The notes under the pieces are model-generated. The model was not told where the DNA came from. It made no database searches and was given only the letters and a program-made list of their open reading frames with translations. From contig NZ_WIBF01000012.1 in NCBI RefSeq assembly GCF_009496005.1, positions 62,001-126,000 on the forward strand: a DNA stretch of 64,000 nucleotides. Reading direction: 5' to 3'. How positions within the stretch are numbered: the first letter of the stretch is position 1; each line of letters starts with the position of its first letter. The DNA comes from Tritonibacter litoralis. Lineage in GTDB: Bacteria; Pseudomonadota; Alphaproteobacteria; Rhodobacterales; Rhodobacteraceae. A program made the translations under genes and the position numbers. Positions 8,005 to 16,822 of this stretch are shown here, one piece after another.

Positions 8005-8805
8005 ATGACCGCAGAAGAGTATTTGAAAGCTGGCGAGCCGACCCAGGCGCTTGCGGCCTTGCAGGACAAGGTGCGCAAAGACCCGTCCAATGCCAAGCTG
8101 CGGATCTTTTTGTTTCAGCTTTTGTGCGTGTTAGGGGACTGGAAACGGGCAATTGCCCAGTTGAAAATCAGCGCGGAGATGGATGAGAGCGCCACGATGA
8201 TGGCGCAGACCTACCGTGAGGCGATTATTTGTGAAGTCTACCGTGAGAAAGTGTTTGCGGGTGACAAGGCTCCGTTGATCCTGGGCGAACCGGAACCCTG
8301 GCTGGCCCATCTGATTGAGGCACAAAAGCTGTTGGCGGCCGGTCAGGTGGAACAGGCAGCCACCCTGCGCGGGCAGGCTTTTGAGGCCGCGCCCACCACC
8401 AGTGGTACGTTAAATGGTGTGTCTTTTGAGTGGGTTGCAGATGCGGACATGCGTCTGGGCCCGGTGTTGGAAGTGCTGATCAACGGCAAATATTACTGGC
8501 TGCCGTTTTCGCAGATCAAATCCCTTGAAATCGAAGCGCCGAGCGATCTGCGTGACACCGTCTGGATGGCGGGTGTGCTGACGTTGGTGAACGGGGGTGA
8601 GCTGGCGGCCTTGATCCCCACCCGGTATCCGGGGTCGACCCAGGGGGATGAGGCGGTCAAAATGGCGCGTTCGACCCAATGGCAGGATTTGGGACAGGGC
8701 ACATTTGTGGGTCTGGGGCAGCGGCAGCTGGCCACCGATCAGGCGGATGTTGCGGTGATGGATGTGCGGTCTCTGGTTCTGGGAGATGCCGACACCGATG
8801 GCTGA
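8005..8805 (+). CDS. tagJ: T6SS accessory protein TagJ (ImpE family)
   Basis: 266 residues, ImpE family. The N-terminal third is a helical repeat region (AEEYLKAGEPTQALAALQDKVRKDPSNAKLRIFLFQLL). The C-terminal part contains the family block FEWVADADMRLGPVLEVLINGKYYWLPF and ends with VMDVRSLVLGD. Known relatives (HsiE1 of Pseudomonas) bind the small sheath protein and assist ClpV-driven sheath recycling. Since the giant fusion begins with an almost identical TssB N-terminus, TagJ might bind both. It overlaps tssE by 8 bases. Confidence 0.93.
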   Translation: MTAEEYLKAGEPTQALAALQDKVRKDPSNAKLRIFLFQLLCVLGDWKRAIAQLKISAEMDESATMMAQTYREAIICEVYREKVFAGDKAPLILGEPEPWLAHLIEAQKLLAAGQVEQAATLRGQAFEAAPTTSGTLNGVSFEWVADADMRLGPVLEVLINGKYYWLPFSQIKSLEIEAPSDLRDTVWMAGVLTLVNGGELAALIPTRYPGSTQGDEAVKMARSTQWQDLGQGTFVGLGQRQLATDQADVAVMDVRSLVLGDADTDG

Positions 8806-9295
8806 CAAGACGCTTGCAGAACGGCTGCAACCGTCCTTGTTGGACCGGTTGACGGACAATGAGCCCGGCAATCTCAAAGAGTCTCGTGACAGCCGGGTGA
8901 TTGATTTGCACCGGCTGCGGATGATTATCCAGCGGGATCTGTCCTGGTTGCTCAACACGCAGAACGCCGAAAGCCATCTGGATGTAGAAAAATACCCAAG
9001 CGCTGCGGCCTCGGTGTTGAACTTTGGTCTGGCGGAAGTGTCGGGCAAATACACCGGACCCGAACGGGCCGAGGCGATCCGCCGGTCGATTGCCAATGCG
9101 ATCAGCCAGTTTGAGCCGCGGATTATCGAAGGTTCGGTGGATGTGGAGCTGCGCGAGGGTGATGACCCCAATGATATGACCGTGGGTCTGGATATTCGCG
9201 CCGATATGTGGGCGCAGCCGATGCCGCTGGAGCTGTATTTGCGCAGCAAGGTCGACCTGACCACCGGCGAGGTTGATGTGGATCGGGGGGGCTGA
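8798..9295 (+). CDS. tssE: T6SS baseplate protein TssE (gp25-like)
   Basis: 165 residues from the ATG at 8798, which has GGGAG 12 bases upstream; an ATG at 8786 is possible but poorly spaced. It has the gp25-like lysozyme-fold domain without catalytic role: LRMIIQRDLSWLLNT, the NFGLAEVSGKY stretch and a QFEPRIIEGSVDV strand. TssE is a baseplate wedge part that nucleates the sheath. The start overlaps the tagJ stop by 8 bases, showing coupling. Confidence 0.93.
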   Translation: MADKTLAERLQPSLLDRLTDNEPGNLKESRDSRVIDLHRLRMIIQRDLSWLLNTQNAESHLDVEKYPSAAASVLNFGLAEVSGKYTGPERAEAIRRSIANAISQFEPRIIEGSVDVELREGDDPNDMTVGLDIRADMWAQPMPLELYLRSKVDLTTGEVDVDRGG

Positions 9296-9298
9296 TCA

Positions 9299-11176
9299 TT
9301 GGATACGCGTCTTCTGGGCCACTATGAAAACGAGCTGAATTTCCTGCGCGACATGGGCGCGGAGTTTGCCACGGCCTACCCCAAGATCGCCTCCCGCCTG
9401 GGCATGGAAGGGGTCGAGGTTCTGGACCCCTATGTGGAACGTCTGCTGGAAGGGGTGGCCTTTTTGTCGGCACGGGTGCAGCTGGAGTTGGAGCTGCAAT
9501 ATCCCAATTTTACCTCGAACCTGTTGGAAATCATCTATCCCCACTATCTGGCGCCGACGCCGTCGATGATGATTGCGGCTTTTGAGCCGGACAAGGCAAA
9601 TTCCGCCGTGAAATCCGGGTTCAGACTGCCGCGGGGCTCGGTGCTGCGCTCGCGGTTGACGGATGGGGCGCAGACACCTTGTGAGTTCCGCACTGCCGCC
9701 GATACCGTCATGTGGCCGATCGAGATTACCGAGGCGCAGTATATCGACGGGCGGGGCGATCTGGTGGCGGCGGGTGTGGCCGCCAATGTGGACGCGCGCG
9801 CGGGCATTCGGCTGCGACTGAAACGCACCGATGGGGATCCGATCCGCGAATTGGCCATGGATCAGCTGACGCTGTTCCTGTCTGGTGCGGCGGGCAATTC
9901 CTGGCCGTTGTTAGAGCTGTTGTGCACCCAGGTGCAGGGGGTGACGGCGAAATCCACCAATCGGCGTGCGGATTGGACCTTTCCTTTGCCTGCGGGTCAG
10001 CTGGTGCAGAAGGGCTTTAGCCCGGATGAGGCGCTGTTGCCGCTGCCGCGCCGGGTGTTTGATGGGTATCGGCTGCTGCAGGAATTCTTTGCCATGCCGG
10101 AACGGTACCGGTTTGTGGAGCTGCAGGGCTTGCAGGCCGGACTGGAACGCGCCGAAGGGGCCGAGGTCGATATCTATATCCTGCTGCGCGACGGGATGAG
10201 CGCGGTGGCGCCTTTGGTTGTGCCCGAGACGTTTATGTTGAATGCGGTGCCAGCGGTGAACCTGTTTGAAAAGCGCTGCGACCGGGTGCGGATCAGTTCG
10301 ACCGAGACCGAGCATCACGTGGTGCCCAACCGCACAGCGGGGCTGGATTACGAGCTTTATGCGTTGAAATCCGTCACCGGGATCAGCGCGGCGGGTGCCG
10401 AGGATGTGGAATTCCGTCCGTTTTACTCGGCTGATGATTTTACCGCTGCGGGCGAAACCCACCCGGCCTATTACAGCATCAAGCGGCGGATGCGGCAGCG
10501 GTCGGAAAAGGAACGGCTGCGCGGCGTGCGCAGTTCTTATCTGGGCTCCGAGGTCTATCTGTCGTTGGTGGATCGGGCTCAGGCCCCCTATAGCGCGCAG
10601 TTGGAACAGCTGGCGGTGACCGCGCTTTGTACCAACCGGGATCTGCCCCTTCTGTTGGCCACGGGTGATGCGGATGTGTTTCACCTGCCCGAAGGGGGGC
10701 CGATCAAACGGATCACCCTGCCGGTGTCGCCCACACGGCCCCATCCGACATTGGCCCAAGGGGACACCGCCTGGCGGCTGATTTCGCATCTGAGCCTGAA
10801 TTACGCATCCATTGCCCAGACGGATCGTGGCCAATCGGCAGAAGCGCTGCGCGAGCTGATCGGCCTTTATGCGCCATTGGGCAACCGGGTGACGGAAAAG
10901 CAGCTGGAAGGCATCGTCGCGGTCAGCTCGCGCCCCATTGTGCGGCGGATGAGCGATCAGATCCTAGCCACGGCTGTGCGGGGGATCGAAATCAAGCTTG
11001 GCTTTGATGAGAGCTTTTTTGAGGGGACCAATATCTATGCGCTGGGGGCCGTGCTGGAGCGGTTTTTCCGGGGCTATGCCACCATCAACAGCTTTACCGA
11101 AACGGTACTGACAACAGAAAAACGGGGAGAGATTGCGCGATGGCGTCCGACGGTGGGCCTCGGCCGGATGATATAG
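9299..11176 (+). CDS. tssF: T6SS baseplate protein TssF
   Basis: 625 residues with a TTG start preceded by a G-rich ribosome site (9284-9290). The N-terminus LLGHYENELNFLRDMGAEFA and the block YPKIASRLGM...DPYVERLLEGVAFL are standard TssF signatures; LELQYPNFTSNLLEIIYPHYL follows. TssF forms the baseplate wedge with TssE, TssG and TssK. The gene overlaps tssG by 37 bases, typical for this pair, whose products bind in a 2:1 ratio. Confidence 0.96.
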   Translation: MDTRLLGHYENELNFLRDMGAEFATAYPKIASRLGMEGVEVLDPYVERLLEGVAFLSARVQLELELQYPNFTSNLLEIIYPHYLAPTPSMMIAAFEPDKANSAVKSGFRLPRGSVLRSRLTDGAQTPCEFRTAADTVMWPIEITEAQYIDGRGDLVAAGVAANVDARAGIRLRLKRTDGDPIRELAMDQLTLFLSGAAGNSWPLLELLCTQVQGVTAKSTNRRADWTFPLPAGQLVQKGFSPDEALLPLPRRVFDGYRLLQEFFAMPERYRFVELQGLQAGLERAEGAEVDIYILLRDGMSAVAPLVVPETFMLNAVPAVNLFEKRCDRVRISSTETEHHVVPNRTAGLDYELYALKSVTGISAAGAEDVEFRPFYSADDFTAAGETHPAYYSIKRRMRQRSEKERLRGVRSSYLGSEVYLSLVDRAQAPYSAQLEQLAVTALCTNRDLPLLLATGDADVFHLPEGGPIKRITLPVSPTRPHPTLAQGDTAWRLISHLSLNYASIAQTDRGQSAEALRELIGLYAPLGNRVTEKQLEGIVAVSSRPIVRRMSDQILATAVRGIEIKLGFDESFFEGTNIYALGAVLERFFRGYATINSFTETVLTTEKRGEIARWRPTVGLGRMI

Positions 11177-12177
11177 GCCTTTTTGGCCGTCTGGCGGCTG
11201 ATCCAAAGGCACATCATATCTTTCAAGCGTTGCGCATCCTGGAAGCGCAGCACGCTGACGCGCCGCGGCTGGGTGAAAGCCGCCGCCCGCGTCAGGATCA
11301 GGTGCGTCTGGGACAGGAGGCCGAGCTTGCCTTTCCGCCAACCACAATTGCGGATTTCAAACCGGGGGGTGGGGGCGCTCCGGCGCAGCTGACCAACCGG
11401 GTCTTTGGCCTGTTTGGCCCGCAGGGACCGCTGCCGCTGCATTTGACCGGCTATGCACGCGACCGCAAACGCAACCACCGCGACGGGGCGATGGTGGCTT
11501 TTGCGGATATGCTGACGCATCGGCTCATGAGCCTGTGGTATCGCGCCTGGTGTCAGGGATCCCTGACCCATAGTTTCGACCGCGCGGATGATCCGATGGC
11601 GGCGCGGGTGGCGGCGGCCTGTGGGTATAACGCCGATACCTTGGCCAATCGGGATGATTTTCCCGATCTGGCGCGGCTGCATTTTTCCGGCCTGCTGTCC
11701 CAAGGCGCGCGCAACCCCGAAGGGCTTGAAACCATTCTGGAAGAGTTTCTGGGCGTGCCGGTGACCTTGCAGGAATTTGTCGGCAGCTGGCTGCATCTGG
11801 AGCCGGATGATCTGTGGCAATTGGGGCGTGGCAGCCTGGGGCAGACCACCAATGTGGGGCAAAAGGTTTGGTCCCGCAGTGCCAAGTTCCGGTTGCGCAT
11901 TGGACCGCTGTCCCTGGCGGATTACGAACGTCTTTTGCCGGGCGGTGCGTCACTCAACCGGCTGCGCGCGATTGTGCGGACCTATATTGGCGACCAGCTT
12001 GACTGGGACGTGAACCTTGTGCTTGCGGGCGATGCGGTCCCGCGCGCGCAATTGGGCGGCTCTACCCGGCTGGGACACACCAGCTGGGTCCGCTCGCGCC
12101 CGGATCCCGATGCGGATCAGGCGGATGTTGATGATCTTTACCTATACCCTGGCACAGCCCAGTGCACAGCTCAGTGA
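11140..12177 (+). CDS. tssG: T6SS baseplate protein TssG
   Basis: 345 residues, TssG/VasB family. Landmarks are FQALRILEAQHAD near the N-terminus, FGLFGPQGPLPLHLTGYARDR, and the LGQTTNVGQKVWSRSAKFRLRIGPL block near residue 230. TssG joins two TssF chains and contacts TssK in the baseplate. A GGGGAGA ribosome site lies inside the end of tssF, and the start is within that gene. The last residues are rich in Asp and do not look like a separate domain. Confidence 0.95.
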   Translation: MASDGGPRPDDIGLFGRLAADPKAHHIFQALRILEAQHADAPRLGESRRPRQDQVRLGQEAELAFPPTTIADFKPGGGGAPAQLTNRVFGLFGPQGPLPLHLTGYARDRKRNHRDGAMVAFADMLTHRLMSLWYRAWCQGSLTHSFDRADDPMAARVAAACGYNADTLANRDDFPDLARLHFSGLLSQGARNPEGLETILEEFLGVPVTLQEFVGSWLHLEPDDLWQLGRGSLGQTTNVGQKVWSRSAKFRLRIGPLSLADYERLLPGGASLNRLRAIVRTYIGDQLDWDVNLVLAGDAVPRAQLGGSTRLGHTSWVRSRPDPDADQADVDDLYLYPGTAQCTAQ

Positions 12178-12190
12178 GGAGTAGCGAGTT

Positions 12191-14911
12191 ATGACCGAAA
12201 TCAGCCGTGTTGCGCTTTTTGGGAAGTTGAACAAACTGGGCTATCAGGCCGTCGAAAGCGCGACGGTCTTCTGCAAGATGCGCGGAAACCCCTATGTTGA
12301 ACTGGTGCATTGGTTGCATCAGCTTCTGGCGGGGCAGGACAGCGATATGCATCGGATTATCGCCCATTACGATCTGGACACCGGTAAAATCGCGGCCGAG
12401 ATGACACGCAATCTGGATGGGCTGCCGCGCGGGGCGTCCACCATTTCGGATCTGTCGGACCATCTGATGGACGCAATGGAACGCGGCTGGGTCTGGGGCT
12501 CGCTTCTCTATTCCGCCAATCAGGTGCGGTCGGGGCATCTGCTCTTGGGCATCCTGAAAACACCGGCACTGCGCAATATCCTGACGTCGATCTCACCAGA
12601 GCTGGCCAAGATCGGGGCCGATGATCTGGCCGATAACTTTGCCGAGGCCACGGGTGGTTCACCCGAAGAAGGTCTGGCGCCGCAGGATGGCTCTAACGTT
12701 GGTGGCGGCGCGGAACCGGGTGAGGCTTCGGGGGCGATGGCACCGGGCGCGATGGGCAAGGGGGAGGCGCTGGAGCAGTTCTGCACCGACCTCACCGAAC
12801 AGGCCCGCAACGGAGAGATTGACCCCATCGTGGGGCGCGACGAGGAGATCCGACAGATCGTTGATATCCTGATGCGTCGCCGCCAGAACAACCCGATCCT
12901 GACCGGTGAGGCGGGTGTGGGTAAGACGGCGGTGGTCGAAGGGTTTGCCCTGCGGATTGCGCGCGGTGATGTGCCGCCGTCGCTGCAGGATGTGCGCCTG
13001 TTGGTGCTGGACGTGGGTCTGTTGCAGGCGGGTGCCAGCATGAAGGGTGAGTTTGAGAACCGCCTGCGTCAGGTGATTGACGAGGTGCAGGCCAGCCCCG
13101 TGCCGATTGTGATGTTTGTGGATGAAACCCACACGTTGGTCGGCGCAGGGGGCGCTGCGGGCACCGGTGATGCGGCGAACCTGCTGAAACCGGCGCTGGC
13201 GCGTGGCGCCCTGCGCACCATCGGGGCCACCACCTGGGCGGAATACAAGAAGTACATCGAGAAAGACCCCGCCCTGACCCGGCGTTTCCAAGTCGTCAAG
13301 GTTGATGAGCCTGACATTCCCAAGGCGATCCTGATGATGCGCGGCATTGCCACCATGCTGGAAGGTCACCACCGGGTGCAGGTCCTGGACGAGGGGATCG
13401 AGGCGGCGGTAACGCTCTCGGCCCGCTATATTCCCGCGCGCCAATTGCCGGATAAATCCGTGAGCCTTCTGGACACCGCCTGCGCCCGTGTGGCGGTCAG
13501 CCAGCACGCGGTTCCGGCAGAGGTTGACGACTGCCAGCGCCGGATTGAGGCGTTGACCACCGAGCTTGAGATCATCGGCCGTGATGAAACCGCGGGTTAC
13601 GAGGTCGCGGACCGTCGCGAGGCCGTCACGGCGGCCAAAGAGGCGGAAGAGGCCCGGCTGGTGGATCTGACGGCCCAATGGGACAAGGAAAAGGCCTGCG
13701 TTGACGCGATTCTGGACCTGCGCGCCAAACTCCGGGAGGGGGCCGCGCCCGTGGATGCACCGGTTGATGCTGGGGATGAGCCTGCGGAGGGCGCCACCGA
13801 GAGCCCGCTGTCGGACGCGGACCGCGCCAAGCTGATGCAGGCACTCAAGGATAAGAATGCCGAACTGGAAACCCTCCAGGGAGATCGCCCGCTGATCCTG
13901 CCGATTGTGGATCATCAGGCCGTGGCCTCGGTTGTGGGCGATTGGACCGGCATTCCCGTGGGCCGCATGGTCAAGGATGAGATCGAGACCATCCTGAACC
14001 TCGAAGAGCATCTGGCCAAACGCGTCATCGGTCAGGATCATGCGATGCAGATGATCGCCAAACGCATCCAGACCAGTCGGGCGGGTTTGGACAATCCCAA
14101 CAAACCGATCGGTGTCTTTATGCTTGCAGGCACCTCGGGCGTGGGGAAAACCGAAACCGCGCTGGCCCTGGCTGAGGTGCTGTATGGCGGTGAGCAGAAC
14201 GTCATCACCATCAATATGAGTGAATACCAAGAGGCCCATACCGTCAGCTCGCTGAAAGGTGCGCCTCCGGGCTATGTCGGCTATGGCGAAGGTGGCGTGT
14301 TGACCGAAGCGGTGCGGCGCAAGCCCTATTCCGTTGTCCTGCTGGATGAGGTCGAGAAAGCCCACCCGGATGTGCATGAGATCTTCTTTCAGGTCTTTGA
14401 CAAGGGCATCATGGAAGACGGCGAAGGTCGCCTGATTGACTTCAAGAACACGCTGATCCTTCTGACGTCCAATGCCGGATCCGAGCTGATCATGGATCTG
14501 TGCAGTGACCCTGATCTGATGCCCGAGCCGGATGGCATCGCCAAAGCGCTGCGCGAACCCCTGTTGAAAATCTTCCCGCCCGCGCTTTTGGGGCGACTGG
14601 TGACGATCCCCTATTATCCGCTCAGCCCCGATATGCTGTCCGAGATCACCAAACTGCAGCTGGGTCGGATCAAGAAACGGGTGGAGACCGCGCATAGCGT
14701 GCCGTTTGAATACACCGATGCGGTGGTCGAAGAGATCGTCAACCGCTGTCAGGAACTCGACAGCGGCGGCCGCATGATCGACGCGATTGTGACCAATACC
14801 ATGCTGCCGGAGGTCTCAAACGAATTCCTACGCCGCCTGATCGAAGGCAAGCACGCCGAGAAGGTTGCCATCGATGTGGCCGACGGTGATTTCACCTATA
14901 GTTTTGAATAA
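12191..14911 (+). CDS. clpV: T6SS sheath-disassembly ATPase ClpV (TssH)
   Basis: 906 residues. The N-domain (residues 1-160) is of ClpV type. The first AAA+ module has Walker [10 protein letters not shown] (about residue 239) and Walker B VMFVDETH; the second has GTSGVGKTE (about 647) and [12 protein letters not shown] middle coiled coil with an Ala/Asp/Pro-rich insertion lies near residues 510-545. ClpV hexamers pull contracted TssB/TssC sheaths apart for reuse by gripping the TssC N-terminal helix. The gene follows tssG by 13 bases with a GAGGAG site. Confidence 0.96.
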   Translation: MTEISRVALFGKLNKLGYQAVESATVFCKMRGNPYVELVHWLHQLLAGQDSDMHRIIAHYDLDTGKIAAEMTRNLDGLPRGASTISDLSDHLMDAMERGWVWGSLLYSANQVRSGHLLLGILKTPALRNILTSISPELAKIGADDLADNFAEATGGSPEEGLAPQDGSNVGGGAEPGEASGAMAPGAMGKGEALEQFCTDLTEQARNGEIDPIVGRDEEIRQIVDILMRRRQNNPILTGEAGVGKTAVVEGFALRIARGDVPPSLQDVRLLVLDVGLLQAGASMKGEFENRLRQVIDEVQASPVPIVMFVDETHTLVGAGGAAGTGDAANLLKPALARGALRTIGATTWAEYKKYIEKDPALTRRFQVVKVDEPDIPKAILMMRGIATMLEGHHRVQVLDEGIEAAVTLSARYIPARQLPDKSVSLLDTACARVAVSQHAVPAEVDDCQRRIEALTTELEIIGRDETAGYEVADRREAVTAAKEAEEARLVDLTAQWDKEKACVDAILDLRAKLREGAAPVDAPVDAGDEPAEGATESPLSDADRAKLMQALKDKNAELETLQGDRPLILPIVDHQAVASVVGDWTGIPVGRMVKDEIETILNLEEHLAKRVIGQDHAMQMIAKRIQTSRAGLDNPNKPIGVFMLAGTSGVGKTETALALAEVLYGGEQNVITINMSEYQEAHTVSSLKGAPPGYVGYGEGGVLTEAVRRKPYSVVLLDEVEKAHPDVHEIFFQVFDKGIMEDGEGRLIDFKNTLILLTSNAGSELIMDLCSDPDLMPEPDGIAKALREPLLKIFPPALLGRLVTIPYYPLSPDMLSEITKLQLGRIKKRVETAHSVPFEYTDAVVEEIVNRCQELDSGGRMIDAIVTNTMLPEVSNEFLRRLIEGKHAEKVAIDVADGDFTYSFE

Positions 14912-14951
14912 TTTGCGCTGTTTCCACTTGCGCGCATGAGGAGAGTATTAA

Positions 14952-15905
14952 ATGGCCGAAGTAAATAAGTCATTCGATCTGATCACGGTGAATGCCAAAA
15001 ATATGGATCTGCCAAATGGGAAGATCACTCTGAAGGTGTCGGGCAAAGAGATCGACACCTCCCTGCTCGCGCGGATTATGGAGCCGGTCTATTCCTATCT
15101 GAATGACTATCGCAAAATGGCGATTAACCCGGCGATCCAGAAATACGACAAACAGTTCGAGGGGATGAGCGACAAGAAAGAGGTCGAAAAGCTGGCCAAA
15201 CTTGTCAATGACGAGCTGAAGAAGCTGGTCGCGAACCTTGAGAAGGAAGCCCAGAACCGGATCAAGGCCTCCTGGGAAAAGATCAAGAAAGAGAACAAGG
15301 AATACACCAAGTGGAAGCTGAAGATCGCGGCCAATATCACCTGGGGTGTGGTCAAGATCGGCAAATCCATTGCGGCTCTTGTGGCCAGTTCCGGCGCGAA
15401 GCTGGATGAATATTACAAGGTTGCCAAATCCGTTTATAGCATCGCCAAAGAGGTGAAAAAGGCCATCGCGACCGAGACCAAAGTGCGCGAAGACCTGATG
15501 AAAGCCCTGGAAAAAATGGCCAAGGCGACCAAGGACGGCAAGGTTGGCAAAAGCCATATCACCAAGGTCGAAGACACGGTGAAGGAATATAAGGTCAAGC
15601 TGACAGCGGCGCGTCAGAAGGCCTCTTCCATGGCGAAACCCTTGGAAAAACTGCTGCAGCTTCAGGATGAGGGCGTTGCCGTCACCAAGAAACAGGAAGC
15701 GGCGATCAACAATATGATCAGCCAGATCATCGAATTTAACACCACCGAACAGAATGGTCGCAAGTTTGCTGATTTTGCTCTGAAAAAGGCGCAGGATGCC
15801 CAGGGGACATTGGATCTGAAAACCATCAAAGCGCATGCTGAGAAGGTCAAAAAGGCCATCGATATTGCGATCAAAGTGTTTGAGGTCGCAGCCGATATCC
15901 TGTGA
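14952..15905 (+). CDS. Lysine-rich helical protein of unknown function in the T6SS operon
   Basis: 317 residues with a strong GAGGAG site. After a short beta-like start (FDLITVNAKNMDLPNGKITLKV) the protein appears almost wholly helical and very rich in Lys and Glu, with long heptad-like stretches (for example VEKLAKLVNDELKKLVANLE). One less charged patch, NITWGVVKIGKSIAALVASS (about residues 129-148), may be an amphipathic or membrane-touching helix. No signal peptide, cysteine or catalytic motif is seen. The Lys bias stands out from its neighbours. It lies between clpV and a sodium channel gene. Candidate roles are a T6SS structural accessory or a helical membrane-active effector; neither is shown by the sequence. 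Confidence 0.75.
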   Translation: MAEVNKSFDLITVNAKNMDLPNGKITLKVSGKEIDTSLLARIMEPVYSYLNDYRKMAINPAIQKYDKQFEGMSDKKEVEKLAKLVNDELKKLVANLEKEAQNRIKASWEKIKKENKEYTKWKLKIAANITWGVVKIGKSIAALVASSGAKLDEYYKVAKSVYSIAKEVKKAIATETKVREDLMKALEKMAKATKDGKVGKSHITKVEDTVKEYKVKLTAARQKASSMAKPLEKLLQLQDEGVAVTKKQEAAINNMISQIIEFNTTEQNGRKFADFALKKAQDAQGTLDLKTIKAHAEKVKKAIDIAIKVFEVAADIL

Positions 15906-15961
15906 CGGATGTCACAACCACTGGCACGCGGCGAACCTGAACCAGAACGGGGAGACAGGGG

Positions 15962-16822
15962 ATGAACGTAGAGACGACGCAGACCGAGCCTGTAACGCTG
16001 CGCGACAAGGTGCGCGCTTTTGTTGAGACCGATTGGGTCGGCAATGCCATTCTCGCGATCATCATCTTCAACGCCATTATGCTGGGGCTGTCGACCTCGG
16101 ATAATGTGATGGCGGTTGCGGGCGGGTTTATCTCGGTTCTGGACGATATTGTGCTGGCGATCTTTGTGATCGAGCTTTTGATGAAGCTTTATGCCTATGG
16201 GCTGCGGTTCTTTACCTCCGCCTGGAACATCTTTGATCTGGTGGTTGTGGGTCTGGGTCTGTTGCCCGATCGTCAGGGTTTGTCGGCGCTGCGCGGCCTG
16301 CGTGTGATCCGGGCCATGCGTCTGTTGTCGGTGATCCCGCAGATGCGGGCGGTGGTGCAGGCCTTGCTGGATGCGCTGCCGGGCATGGGCGCGGTGATCA
16401 TTATGATCTCGATCGTCTTTTACGTCTTTGGCGTGATGGCCACCCTGATGTATGGGCCGGAGTTTTATGAATGGTTCGGCACCCTTGGCCGGTCCTTGTA
16501 TTCGCTGTTTCAGATCATGACGCTGGAAAGCTGGTCGATGGGGATCGTGCGCCCGGTGATGGAGACCTATCCGGCGGCCTGGGCGTTTTTTGTCCCCTTT
16601 ATCATCATCACGGCCTTCTCCGTCTTGAACCTGTTTATCGGTCTGCTGGTCAACACCATGCAATCGGCGGTGGAGGAAGAGGCCGAGCAGGAGTTTGAAA
16701 AGCTGCGGGATCTGGTGAAAAGCGAGACGGATCTTGTCGATGCGCATGTACTGGCGCTGCACGATGAGATCAAGGCGCTGCGGGCCGAGGTGGCTGCGTT
16801 GAAAGGGGGCAGCGATGGCTGA
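15962..16822 (+). CDS. Voltage-gated sodium channel (NavAb/NaChBac type)
   Basis: 286 residues with six membrane segments. S4 carries arginines at every third place (111, 114, 117, 120, in LRGLRVIRAMR). The pore loop reads FQIMTLESWSM, with filter residues T187-M193 identical to the TLESWSM filter of the sodium channel NavAb. S6 is followed by an acidic neck and a C-terminal coiled coil (VLALHDEIKALRAEVAALK) that holds the four subunits together. Such channels occur in marine roseobacters. What is odd is the place: it sits inside the T6SS operon, 56 bases after the helical protein gene, and its 3' end overlaps the TssB-TssC fusion start by 8 bases, so the two are translationally coupled. Confidence 0.93.
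   Translation: MNVETTQTEPVTLRDKVRAFVETDWVGNAILAIIIFNAIMLGLSTSDNVMAVAGGFISVLDDIVLAIFVIELLMKLYAYGLRFFTSAWNIFDLVVVGLGLLPDRQGLSALRGLRVIRAMRLLSVIPQMRAVVQALLDALPGMGAVIIMISIVFYVFGVMATLMYGPEFYEWFGTLGRSLYSLFQIMTLESWSMGIVRPVMETYPAAWAFFVPFIIITAFSVLNLFIGLLVNTMQSAVEEEAEQEFEKLRDLVKSETDLVDAHVLALHDEIKALRAEVAALKGGSDG

Noticed and set aside
12659-14695. Long antisense reading frame opposite clpV (678 codons)
   Set aside because: High-GC codon bias opens long antisense frames; the encoded sequence has no recognised motif and the sense strand is a clear ClpV.
16520-16540. Channel gene as a potassium channel
   Set aside because: The filter is TLESWSM, not a TVGYG-type signature; it is a sodium-selective filter.
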